Assembly (NCBI GenBank): GCA_964479535.1
Contig: CAYZMM010000020.1
Location: forward strand, 1 to 64,000
Direction of reading: 5' to 3'
Origin: S015-6 sp964479535
Lineage (GTDB): Bacteria > Desulfobacterota > DSWW01
Length of the DNA: 64,000 nt
Shown here: in pieces, positions 33,570 through 41,648 of the stretch
Layout: every line of letters begins with the position of its first letter
How positions within the stretch are numbered: the stretch's first letter is position 1
Notes under the pieces: model-generated
What the model was told of the DNA's origin: nothing
The model's input: the letters and a program-made list of their open reading frames with translations, nothing else
Databases searched by the model: none
Program-made: the position numbers and the translations under genes

Positions 33570-35189
33570 TTACATCTCCTTCAGCGCCTTCTTCAGGATC
33601 TTGCCGCCCGGGTTCTTGGGCAGCATGCCCTCATGGATGACCACGTGTTTCGGTTTCTTGTACCCGGCGATCAGCTGCCTGCAGTGATCGATGATCTCCT
33701 GCTCGGTCACGCTTGCGCCCGGCTTGAGAGCGACGACCGCCTTCACCGCTTCCTGCATGACCGGGTCCGGAACGCCGACGACGCCGACCTCCATCACGGC
33801 CGGATGCTGCATGATCGCGTTTTCCACCTCGATGCAGTAGATGTTCTCCCCCCCGGAGACGATCATGTCCTTGATCCGGTCCACCACGTAGACGTACCCG
33901 TCCTCATCCATGCGCCCCAGGTCCCCGGTGTGGAGCCATCCGTCCACGAAGGTCCGGGCGCTTGCCTCGGGCTTGTTCCAGTAACCCTTGACCACGGTGG
34001 GGCCCTTCACCAGGAGCTCGCCCACATCTCCGGTCGGAACCTCCGCATGGGTCTTCGGGTCGACGATCTTCACGTCCACGATCGGCACGGCCGGCCCCAC
34101 CGAGTCGGGGACCCGCAGGATCCCCTCGTGGGTGTTGAAGGTGGTGATGGAGGTCGCCTCGGTCAGGCCGAACACGTTGCCGAAGTGCACGCGGGGGAAG
34201 CTCTCGATCATCTGCTTGAACAACTCGACCGGTACCGGGGAGCCGCCGAAGACGAAATGGCGGAGCGAGCCCAGGTCGAAGTCCTTCCAGGGGGCCATGT
34301 TCAGAATGACCCAGAACATGGCGGCCACGCCGGCGCCGAAGCTGATCTTCTCGTCCTGGATCGTCCTCAGGGTGTCGACCGGGTCGAAGGTCTGGTGGAT
34401 GACCGAGCACCCGCCTATGTTCAGGAAGGCGGTGAGCTGGGAATGGATTCCCGTGGCGTGAAACATGGGGGCAATGATCAGGGTCCGGTCGTTTTCGTCT
34501 CCCTCCGCGATGTTCTTTGCATTCAGTGCGTTCGCAATGCAGTTGCGATGGAGCACCCGTGCGCCCTTGGGCACTCCCGTGGTGCCGGAGGTGTACAGGA
34601 TGGCCGCCGGATCCTCCTGGCTCACGGGCGGGTCGCTCGACACACGGTTCGGTGCCTCCTTGTCGATGAGGCCTGCAAAGGGGAGAGTCCCCTGGGGACG
34701 GGGTTCGCCCTGGACATGGATCGTCCGCAAGGTTTCCAGCCGCTCCCGGATGCCCTCGACGGCGGGCCCGAAGGACTCGTGCATCAGAAGGTGGGTGGCC
34801 CCCGAGTCGTTAAGCATGTACGCGAGCTCCGGGCCGGCGCACCGCCAGTTGAGCAGGACCGCGATCCCTCCCACCCTCACGATGCCGAAGTAGGAGACGG
34901 CGAGTTCCCAGGAGTTGGGCATCAGGATCGCCACCCGCCCGCCTTTCTGCAACCCCAGCTCTTTCAGGGAGGCGGCCAGGTTGTTGCAGAGCCGATCGAA
35001 CTCTCTGTAGGTCAGCCGGACCGGGCCGTCCACCACCGCCTCGCGGTCGCCGAACCGTGATACGGATCCTTCCAGCATCACCGCAAGGTTGTCCGGCCTG
35101 TCCCGGTAGTTTCTCATTTCGACGCCGTCGCAGGTTTCGGAGACGATGCCCTCGTACGCCTGGGCGGGAAGGTTTCTGTTCGCTGGCAT
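33570..35189 (-). CDS. AMP-forming acyl-CoA ligase
   Basis: The 539-residue protein of the ANL superfamily has the AMP-binding motif ILYTSGTTGVPKGARVLHRN, the A5-type motif FGLTEATS, the A7/A8 motif GDVGELLVKGPTVVKGYWNKPEASARTF and DGWLHTGDLGRMDEDGYVYVVDRIKDMIVSGGENIY, and the C-terminal catalytic Lys in NPGGKILKKAL. It would activate a carboxylic acid to its CoA ester with ATP, the likely entry step for the mutase pathway. AAGGAG precedes the ATG. It lies 58 bp after the TetR gene. Confidence 0.86.
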   Translation of the reverse strand: MPANRNLPAQAYEGIVSETCDGVEMRNYRDRPDNLAVMLEGSVSRFGDREAVVDGPVRLTYREFDRLCNNLAASLKELGLQKGGRVAILMPNSWELAVSYFGIVRVGGIAVLLNWRCAGPELAYMLNDSGATHLLMHESFGPAVEGIRERLETLRTIHVQGEPRPQGTLPFAGLIDKEAPNRVSSDPPVSQEDPAAILYTSGTTGVPKGARVLHRNCIANALNAKNIAEGDENDRTLIIAPMFHATGIHSQLTAFLNIGGCSVIHQTFDPVDTLRTIQDEKISFGAGVAAMFWVILNMAPWKDFDLGSLRHFVFGGSPVPVELFKQMIESFPRVHFGNVFGLTEATSITTFNTHEGILRVPDSVGPAVPIVDVKIVDPKTHAEVPTGDVGELLVKGPTVVKGYWNKPEASARTFVDGWLHTGDLGRMDEDGYVYVVDRIKDMIVSGGENIYCIEVENAIMQHPAVMEVGVVGVPDPVMQEAVKAVVALKPGASVTEQEIIDHCRQLIAGYKKPKHVVIHEGMLPKNPGGKILKKALKEM

Positions 35190-35247
35190 GCTGCACTCCT
35201 TCTCGGTGACGACGCTGCTCCGGGCGGGGCGCAGGCCGCCGGGGGGG

Positions 35248-35940
35248 TCAGGAGAGGGCGATCGCGTCTGCGACGATCTTTTCTGCGAGACGTACCGATG
35301 CTTCCAGCTTCGGGCTGGCTTTGATGGCTGCGGGATTCCGGCTGGTCCGGTACGACTTCACATCGCTCAACTGAACGATCCCCACGAAGAGGCCCCAGAG
35401 CACGTCGGTGAGCTCGTACACGTTGAAGTCCTTGAGCAGGCCCTTTTCGATTCCGACGGCCAGCACGCGCCGGAGTCGTTCGAAATTCCGCTTCCCCTTC
35501 TCATTCAGCGACGCGCTGACCGAGTCGGACATTTCCCAGATGCGCCCTGACTGCTGGAAGAACTGAACGATTCGGAACGTGTGAGGGAAGCTTTGAAAAG
35601 CTCGGTACATGCGCTGGAAGAGATCGTGGACCAGGGCGGTTCCGTTCGGGTATCCGCCGTTGGTCACGGTCTCCTCGATCTGCCCGATCTGTCGGCCCAG
35701 CTCCTCGATGAAGGGGGCCATGAGCGAGAAGTAGAGCTGTTCCTTTGTCTCGAAATACTGGTAGATGGTCGGTTTCGTGATCTCCGCCTCGAGGGCGATG
35801 TCGTCCATGGTCGTCCGGGCGTAGCCCTTGGCCAGAAAGACCTTCGTGGCCGCATCCAGGATGCTCTGGGCCCGCTGCTGCTTCTCGCGCCTCTGCCTGC
35901 GCTTGATGATGTCCTTGTGCCGGGCGGCCTTCCCTGCCAT
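35248..35940 (-). CDS. TetR-family transcriptional regulator
   Basis: The 230-residue protein has an N-terminal HTH (residues about 20-65: RAQSILDAATKVFLAKGYARTTMDDIALEAEITKPTIYQYFETKEQLYF) and a helical ligand domain with a C-terminal part typical of FadR/AcrR-like acyl-CoA-responsive regulators. It is first in the minus-strand mutase operon and is preceded by a promoter-operator arrangement at 35981-36028. It is probably an autorepressor relieved by an acyl-CoA made by the ligase next door; the ligand is an inference. Confidence 0.85.
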   Translation of the reverse strand: MAGKAARHKDIIKRRQRREKQQRAQSILDAATKVFLAKGYARTTMDDIALEAEITKPTIYQYFETKEQLYFSLMAPFIEELGRQIGQIEETVTNGGYPNGTALVHDLFQRMYRAFQSFPHTFRIVQFFQQSGRIWEMSDSVSASLNEKGKRNFERLRRVLAVGIEKGLLKDFNVYELTDVLWGLFVGIVQLSDVKSYRTSRNPAAIKASPKLEASVRLAEKIVADAIALS

Positions 35941-35980
35941 GTACCGGTCCCTCTGGGGTTATGTCGGGTGGCCGGATCGC

Positions 35981-35997
35981 TTAAACCGTCGGGTTAA
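35981..35997. promoter_or_regulatory. Palindromic operator candidate upstream of the TetR gene
   Basis: TTAAACCGTCGGGTTAA is a 17-bp palindrome with one mismatched pair around a central base. It lies just downstream of the predicted -10 and covers the expected transcription start near 35993, a classic position for TetR autorepression. Confidence 0.5.
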
Positions 35998-35999
35998 AA

Positions 36000-36028
36000 A
36001 CCTTACTAAGAGTAAAGGGTCATGTCAA
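36000..36028 (-). promoter_or_regulatory. Sigma-70 type promoter candidate for the TetR-acyl-CoA operon
   Basis: On the minus strand a perfect TTGACA (36028-36023) is followed after 17 bases by TAAGGT (36005-36000), a weak -10 that keeps the key second A and final T. An inverted TTAC...GTAA lies in the spacer. Local base composition is clearly AT-richer than the flanking genes. Confidence 0.45.
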
Positions 36029-36096
36029 GGGGAATCTGGCGGAACCAACCCGAGGACCGCAGGCTGGGAGAGGGGTGCATGCGGATCGGGCGGGGC

Positions 36097-36573
36097 TCAA
36101 CCGTCCGTGTAGCGGATGGCCACACCGGAGAGGGTGTTCTTCCGCGTCTTGTAGGGGATCGGCCGGGCCGTCATGTAGGCCCCACCGTGGTAGCCGCCGT
36201 AGTAGGGGGAGTAATACCCCCAGGGACGGTAGACCGGGGCGTACTTCGTTCCACCGCTGAAGGACATGACCGGGTCGGAGAAGATGACGGCATCCGCTCC
36301 CAGCTTCGCCGCCTCTTCACGGATCTTCACCGAGAGGCTCGCTCCGGACTGCTTGCTGTTGCCCATGGTGATCTGCGCAAGCTTGATGTAGGGGCGGTCC
36401 GGAGCCTTCTCCAGGATCTCCACGCTGCTGACCGACGGGGCCGCAGGAAAGTCTTCGCTGGTGAACCGAACCGTGTCGACCCCGGAACTGCAGGCCGCCA
36501 GGGCGAAGACCAGCAGAAGAGGAAGGGGCCTCCCCCCCCTCCGGAACAGGGCTCTATTCGGATTTCGCGCCAT
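36097..36573 (-). CDS. Small lipoprotein, function unknown
   Basis: The 158-residue product has a basic start and a lipobox VFALAACSSG, so Cys28 would be lipidated. The central part (YIKLAQITMG, REEAAKLGADAVIFSD) resembles proteins with a YbjQ/DUF4156-like 'Asp-Ala-hydrophobic' strand. It is followed by a glycine-tyrosine-rich stretch (WGYYSPYYGGYHGGAY). Its start lies inside the end of the upstream lipoprotein gene (20-bp overlap), so the two are coupled. Confidence 0.7.
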   Translation of the reverse strand: MARNPNRALFRRGGRPLPLLLVFALAACSSGVDTVRFTSEDFPAAPSVSSVEILEKAPDRPYIKLAQITMGNSKQSGASLSVKIREEAAKLGADAVIFSDPVMSFSGGTKYAPVYRPWGYYSPYYGGYHGGAYMTARPIPYKTRKNTLSGVAIRYTDG

Positions 36574-37072
36574 GGCGTACTCCCAATTTGTGCTCCAGGG
36601 TGGCCTCGATGAGTCCGAACTCGAGCCGGATTCTCTCCCGCTCCAGACGGTTCACCTTCTCGTCCGCCGCATTGAGCAGAACCCGCATCCGCTGTTTGTG
36701 CTCGTGCCAATCGTCGAAGATCTGATCCTTGTGTTCCGGGTGTGCGTCCGCCTCGAGGAGCTTCTCCTTGGAGAACCGGCAGTGTTCCACCAGGATGAGC
36801 ATCGTCTCCTTTCGGGCCTCCATGCCGGCGAGGTCCGTGGCGCGGAGCTGCTCGTACAGGGGATATTGCGTCGGCGGCACCTGCTTCACCGCTGCGATCT
36901 CCATGTCGAGGTTCTCGATCATGCTGTGGAGCATGTTCAGGTTGATTTCCTGCAGCTCTGCCGTGGTTTGCGGGATGTCCGGCTTCCTGTGGGTGACCGC
37001 CTTCGTCTGGGCACATCCGACGAACAGGGCCGCGATAAGGAGGAGGAGACAGGCTCGATTCGCGTGTTTCAT
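36554..37072 (-). CDS. Helical lipoprotein, function unknown
   Basis: The 172-residue product has a signal peptide with lipobox LFVGCAQT, so Cys20 would be lipidated. The rest is predominantly alpha-helical and charged, with heptad-like segments (LQEINLNMLHSMIENLDMEIAAVKQ; LNAADEKVNRLERERIRLEFGLIEATLEHK). ATG 37072 gives a proper signal peptide; a longer in-frame start at 37150 does not. It lies downstream of the activase gene by about 100 bases. No family recognised. Confidence 0.7.
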   Translation of the reverse strand: MKHANRACLLLLIAALFVGCAQTKAVTHRKPDIPQTTAELQEINLNMLHSMIENLDMEIAAVKQVPPTQYPLYEQLRATDLAGMEARKETMLILVEHCRFSKEKLLEADAHPEHKDQIFDDWHEHKQRMRVLLNAADEKVNRLERERIRLEFGLIEATLEHKLGVRHGAKSE

Positions 37073-37178
37073 GGGGGGTTCCCTTTCCTGGCAGGTTTCC
37101 GGAAGACCGGGTTTGCCGGCGGCCGGGCGAGAGGGCGGATCTTGAGCCACTGCAGCATAGGCGAGCGGTCGCGGAGAG

Positions 37179-40100
37179 TCAACAAGTCCTCTTCTTCAGG
37201 TTCTGCAGGAAGGTCGCGATCCTTTCGTTGACGCCCGCCGTGCCGTCGTAGACCATGTTCACGATCGGCGTGCCCTTCCGGTTGCTCATCTGCCGGAAGA
37301 TGGCCCCGGTGATCGTGCCCGGCATGCAGGTGAAGGGCGAGACGTTCACGATCATGTCGGCCCGGTCCCTGTCGATGAACAGGGACGCCCGCCCGGCCGA
37401 GAGGATCGCCTCGGAGTTGAACTCGAGGGGCAGGTACTCCCTGCCCCTCTCGACCATGTCCGCCATCGGGGGTTCGCGGCGGGCCTCCAGGAGGTCCCCT
37501 GCGGCGTCGTAGGCCCGGTGCTCGAGCCTGGAAAGGAAGCTGTTGCCCAGGTAGGACCTGAGCATCTCGACCAGATCCCTCGTCTTGCGCGCCTCGTATC
37601 GGTGGATGAAGGATGTGAAGAGGATCCACTCGCTCATCGGCGCGAGCCAGGGCTCTGCCCCCGCCTCGATGATCCGGTCCACCACCCGGTCGCAGGAGAA
37701 GGGGTTGCACCGGACGAAGATCTCTCCCACGATCCCGATGAGCGGCCTGGCAACATCCAGCTTCCCGATACGGGAGAAGCCGGCCGCCGCATTCTCGAGC
37801 ACCTTCGTGAAATCGGCCCCGTCCCGGAAGGCGCGGGCGGAGTCGCCCGTGATGGATTCCAGTTCCCGTCGGGTCTCGCCCGCATTCCGCTCGAAGGGGG
37901 CGACGCGGCAGTAGAGCTTCAGGAGCAGGTCGCCCACCAGGATCGCCTTCCAGAGATCCTTGCGCAGGTCGTCCTCCAGGCCCATGTAGGCGTTGTGCGC
38001 CGAGGGGGAGACGATCGCGAGGTCTTCGAACCCGAGCTTGTTCAGGACGATCCGATGGAGGGAGACGTACTGGCCGAATCGGCACGGACCGTCGCTGGTC
38101 GGCATGAAGAGGGCCGTGTCCTGCGGCCTGAGGTCGTGTTCCTCGAGGGCGTGCAGCAGGCTTCCGGTCGTGAGGTGGGCGGGCAGGCATTCGCTGCCTC
38201 GGGTGTGCTTCCGTCCGAGCTCGAACTGCTCCGGGGTGATTTCCGGAAGCATCAGGGGCCGGTATCCGTGTTTCTCGAAGGCGGCCGCGAACATGGGCAC
38301 CACCCCGATGTGCATCGGCATGAGCAGGATGCGCTTGTCGCGCAGCCCTCCCGAGGCCGGCGCGACGTAGAGACGGCTCTTCTCCCCGGGCGTCTCTTCG
38401 TACTCCGCCATCAGGTCCGCGAAGGCCTCCAGCCGGGTCCCGTACCCGGTGTCGGCGCTGTGCTCGTCCAGTTCGAGGGTGAGGGACGGCTTCCCGCCCA
38501 TGATCTCGTCCACATAGGTGAGCAGGAACGAGTCGGGTCCGCACGAGAAATTCGTCAGATACAGGAGGAACAGGTTTCTTCGTTCCCGCACGAACCGTGC
38601 CGCGCTCAGGATGCGCTGACCGTAGTACCAGAACATGTTCCGGAAGAAGGGGCCCAGGTCTTCTTCGCTGAAGGGGAGGAACTCGTAGGGGACGACCCGG
38701 TAGCCCAGCTCGGAGACCTTTCTCGGAATCTCGAGGTTGATCCCTCCGTCGTAGACATTGTAATACCTGCCCACGACGACGACCGCCTTCTCACCGGTCC
38801 TGTCGATCTCTTCCAGGATCCGCGCGCCCTCCTGCCGGCATTCCCGGCGGTACCGTTCCAGCGCCCGGAGGCCCTCTCTCCAGGCCCTTGCGACCCGTCC
38901 TCTTCGGATACCGAGGGGCTTCAGGGCCGCTTGCAGTTCCCGGACGTTGACCGCATCCGGCATGGCGAAATCGATGACCGGACTCAGAAGTCGGTCCCCC
39001 AGCGCATCGGAAAGCGCCTCGGAGGACCGGACGATGGAGGGAGCGGCCTGCACGTAGGGGCAGAAGACCGACTTGACGGTGATCCGGGGCTTCTCCCCGG
39101 CAATCAGGTGCGGGATGAAGAGAGCCCCGTCCGAGCGTGCGGCCTGTGCCACGTGACCGAGCAGGATCTTGATGGGGAAGCAGAACTCGGCCGTGGCATT
39201 CGAAATGCCCGCCTCCGTGGTCTCCCGGCTCGTCTGCCGGGTGGTGTTCAGGGCGATTCCCAGCTCGCCGAAGAAGGCTCGCCAGAGAGGAAGGTGTGCG
39301 TATGTCGCAAGCGCCATGGGCAGGATGACTCCCGTCTCCAGGCCGCGTTCCTTTTGCAGGGTCCCGCCCCCTGTGAACAGCCGCCTCCGGACCTCGAAGG
39401 GCTCGAAGAGCCGGTTCGGCTTCTTCTTGCCGTCTTCGGGTTCCCGTCCGCACATGTACCCCCAGGAAGGCGCGTCTTCGGTTCCTTCGATCCGCGCGCG
39501 CGTGATCTTGCAGTGATTCGGGCAGAGATCGCACGCTTCGTAGTCGACCCGCACCTCCCTTGTGTAAAGGTCCAGGCCCCGGAACGAGGAAGCTGTGCCG
39601 GAAGAGGTCACTTCCTCTCGAGCCAGCTTCGCTGCGCCGATGGCACCGGTGACGTGACAGAAGGGGGACGTGACGATCTCCCGGCCCAGGATGATCTCGA
39701 AGGCGGCGACGAGCCCCTTGTTCTTGGCCGTGGCGCCCTGGAACAGGATCTTGCTGCCGGTCACGGGGCGGTTGCCCACCACCTTGGTCAGGTAGTTGAA
39801 ACAGACCGAATAGAGAACGGCCGCCATGGCATCCACGGGGGAGAAGCCTTCTCTGAGGAGCTTCTCCACGTCCCGCTCCATGAAGACGGTGCATCGCTCC
39901 GAGGTGAAGGGCGGCGCGATCCCCAGGACACGGTCTCCGATCTCGTCGATGCCGAACCCGAGCTTGTTCGCCTGTTCTTCCACAAAGGAGCCGGTGCCCG
40001 CCGCGCAGACATAGTTCATGTTCACATGGTCGACCCGTCCGCCTTGCATGTGCACGTATTTGGCATCCTGTCCCCCGATCTCGAAGATCGTTTCGATCTC

Positions 40101-41327
40101 CCCGCCGAAGAGGAACCGTGCACCGCGGGCGTGGGCCGTGATTTCGTTGACGACCCTGTCGGCGCCCAGGATCCGGCCCACCAGCTTCCTGCCCGAGCCG
40201 GTGGTTCCACAGCATGTCACCTCGAATTCGGCGCCCGATTCCTTGGCCAGATCGTCGGCGCACCGCAGGAGTCTCTTCATGGCCCGGATCGGGTCTCCCG
40301 AGGTCCTTCTGTAAATGTCGACAAGAACCGTGTCGTCCTCGCCGAGCAGGGCGATCTTGGTGGAGGTGGAGCCTATGTCCATTCCCAGGCTGACCCTGTA
40401 GCAGCCCCGCAGGGGTTCGAGGATGCGCACTTCGTTCTGGTCCTGGTCCACATATTCGCGAAGGGCCTCCTTGTCCGGAAAGACGGAGCGTTCCAGCAGA
40501 AGAGGCGGCCGAACCGGGGAAGCGGGTCTCGGCTCCGGTGAATGGAGGTCCTCGGCGATCAGGGGCGTGCCCACGCCGGTTTCCTCCTCGGCGATCAGAG
40601 CGGCGCCCACGGCGGCCACGAGGTGGGGATGCTCGACGACGAACAGGTCCTGGCCGATCACCTGTTTCAGCCACCGGACGACCTCCCGGTTCAGCGCGAC
40701 ACCGCCGATGACCCCGGTTCTGCCGCGTAGCGGCTCGCCCAGCAGGAGGGTGTTCGCGATCGTGAAGGACAGCCCGCGGCAAAGTCCGCACCAGAGTTGC
40801 GGAATCGTATAGCCTTCCTGCTGTCGGTGAATCAGGTCGGATTTTGCGAAGACCGCACACCGGGCCGCGACGGAGGGGGGATCCTCCACGCCCTTGAAGC
40901 GGGCGAACTCGGAGATGCCGATCTCCATACGGCCGGCCTGCTGGTCGAGGAACGAGCCCGTGCCGGCAGCGCAGACGGAATTGGTTCGAAAATCGAGGAG
41001 TTCTCCTTCTTCTCCGACCTTGATGAGGGAGATGCTGCTCGCTCCCAGGTGAAGGATGTTCCGGCAGCTGCCGTCCAGATGGGCGCTGCCTCGAATCATG
41101 GACTGGACGTCATCGATGCGATGACTTCCGTTCCGGGGAAGGAGTCCGGAGAGAGACCCGGTGACGCCGATGGTGAGGGCCTCGTCTCGGAGGCCCTTTC
41201 GAAAGCGGCGGATCGTCTCGAGGGGTTGACCGTTGTGGGGCCCGAAATGACGGGCCACCAGCCTGTGGGCGGCATCGAGCGCCACCGCCTTGACGTAACA
41301 GGACCCGATATCGATGCCGACCCGCAT
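37179..41327 (-). CDS. 2-Hydroxyacyl-CoA dehydratase activase fusion (two BadF-type domains, DUF2229, HgdB-like)
   Basis: The 1382-residue fusion contains: BadF/HgdC-type ATPase domain one (1-250), ATPase domain two (about 315-575), a CxxCxxxC-containing linker (CDLCPNHC), a DUF2229 domain (about 650-900) and an HgdB-like dehydratase domain (about 1000-1380, with IGIVGEIFVRCNPFSCDRVV). Both ATPase domains keep DIGS and the bridging-cluster cysteines (C119/C157 and C441/C479). Only the second keeps GGQDAK; the first has GASSIS. Such proteins couple ATP hydrolysis to low-potential electron transfer in hydroxyacyl-CoA dehydration or ring reduction. A partner alpha subunit is not encoded nearby. 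Confidence 0.83.
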   Translation of the reverse strand: MRVGIDIGSCYVKAVALDAAHRLVARHFGPHNGQPLETIRRFRKGLRDEALTIGVTGSLSGLLPRNGSHRIDDVQSMIRGSAHLDGSCRNILHLGASSISLIKVGEEGELLDFRTNSVCAAGTGSFLDQQAGRMEIGISEFARFKGVEDPPSVAARCAVFAKSDLIHRQQEGYTIPQLWCGLCRGLSFTIANTLLLGEPLRGRTGVIGGVALNREVVRWLKQVIGQDLFVVEHPHLVAAVGAALIAEEETGVGTPLIAEDLHSPEPRPASPVRPPLLLERSVFPDKEALREYVDQDQNEVRILEPLRGCYRVSLGMDIGSTSTKIALLGEDDTVLVDIYRRTSGDPIRAMKRLLRCADDLAKESGAEFEVTCCGTTGSGRKLVGRILGADRVVNEITAHARGARFLFGGEIETIFEIGGQDAKYVHMQGGRVDHVNMNYVCAAGTGSFVEEQANKLGFGIDEIGDRVLGIAPPFTSERCTVFMERDVEKLLREGFSPVDAMAAVLYSVCFNYLTKVVGNRPVTGSKILFQGATAKNKGLVAAFEIILGREIVTSPFCHVTGAIGAAKLAREEVTSSGTASSFRGLDLYTREVRVDYEACDLCPNHCKITRARIEGTEDAPSWGYMCGREPEDGKKKPNRLFEPFEVRRRLFTGGGTLQKERGLETGVILPMALATYAHLPLWRAFFGELGIALNTTRQTSRETTEAGISNATAEFCFPIKILLGHVAQAARSDGALFIPHLIAGEKPRITVKSVFCPYVQAAPSIVRSSEALSDALGDRLLSPVIDFAMPDAVNVRELQAALKPLGIRRGRVARAWREGLRALERYRRECRQEGARILEEIDRTGEKAVVVVGRYYNVYDGGINLEIPRKVSELGYRVVPYEFLPFSEEDLGPFFRNMFWYYGQRILSAARFVRERRNLFLLYLTNFSCGPDSFLLTYVDEIMGGKPSLTLELDEHSADTGYGTRLEAFADLMAEYEETPGEKSRLYVAPASGGLRDKRILLMPMHIGVVPMFAAAFEKHGYRPLMLPEITPEQFELGRKHTRGSECLPAHLTTGSLLHALEEHDLRPQDTALFMPTSDGPCRFGQYVSLHRIVLNKLGFEDLAIVSPSAHNAYMGLEDDLRKDLWKAILVGDLLLKLYCRVAPFERNAGETRRELESITGDSARAFRDGADFTKVLENAAAGFSRIGKLDVARPLIGIVGEIFVRCNPFSCDRVVDRIIEAGAEPWLAPMSEWILFTSFIHRYEARKTRDLVEMLRSYLGNSFLSRLEHRAYDAAGDLLEARREPPMADMVERGREYLPLEFNSEAILSAGRASLFIDRDRADMIVNVSPFTCMPGTITGAIFRQMSNRKGTPIVNMVYDGTAGVNERIATFLQNLKKRTC

Positions 41328-41410
41328 GCAGAGCGCCCCCGGTCAATGCGTTTTCTGAGGAATGTACTATGTAATTGGATTGTCCAGGGACAGTCAAGGA
41401 TGGGTGAAGA

Positions 41411-41450
41411 AAAGGACAAAGGTGAAAGGACAAAGGGCAAAGGGCAAAGG
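41411..41450. repeat. Purine-rich AAAGGGCAAAGG tandem run
   Basis: Forty bases of imperfect tandem units of AAAGGACAAAGG/AAAGGGC. It is the same sequence type as 33535-33566 on the opposite strand. Confidence 0.55.
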
Positions 41451-41585
41451 ATATTGCGAGGGGCATGGGTTGGCCGGGTCGGAGCGCAGCGGAGAGGGTG
41501 CGTCCTTGCCGCGACGCGGCAATCTCCTGGCTTCGTTGGAGGGATGCCGAGAGGCCGGGGGTGCTTCGCCTGCGGTTCGCAATAT
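41451..41585. repeat. 135-bp MITE-like element with 9-bp inverted ends
   Basis: The left end ATATTGCGA (41451-41459) is the exact reverse complement of TCGCAATAT (41577-41585). Inside is a further hairpin, TTGCCGC-GAC-GCGGCAA (41506-41522). The ends match the ATTGCGAG repeat family seen at 53106 and 59774. No transposase is encoded. Confidence 0.45.
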
Positions 41586-41648
41586 TCCTGGTTCAGGAGA
41601 CGCGGAGCCGGAGCCGAAGAGAACCGAGACGGAACAGCGCCATCGCAC

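Larger units (their letters stand above)
41328..41648. other. 321-bp gap holding a purine-rich repeat and a MITE-like element
   Basis: No gene is supported. It contains a short AT-richer segment just upstream of the activase gene (41350-41400), which may be its promoter, then a purine-rich tandem run (41411-41450), then an element with 9-bp inverted ends (41451-41585). The rest up to the HD-GYP stop has no clear feature. Confidence 0.5.
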
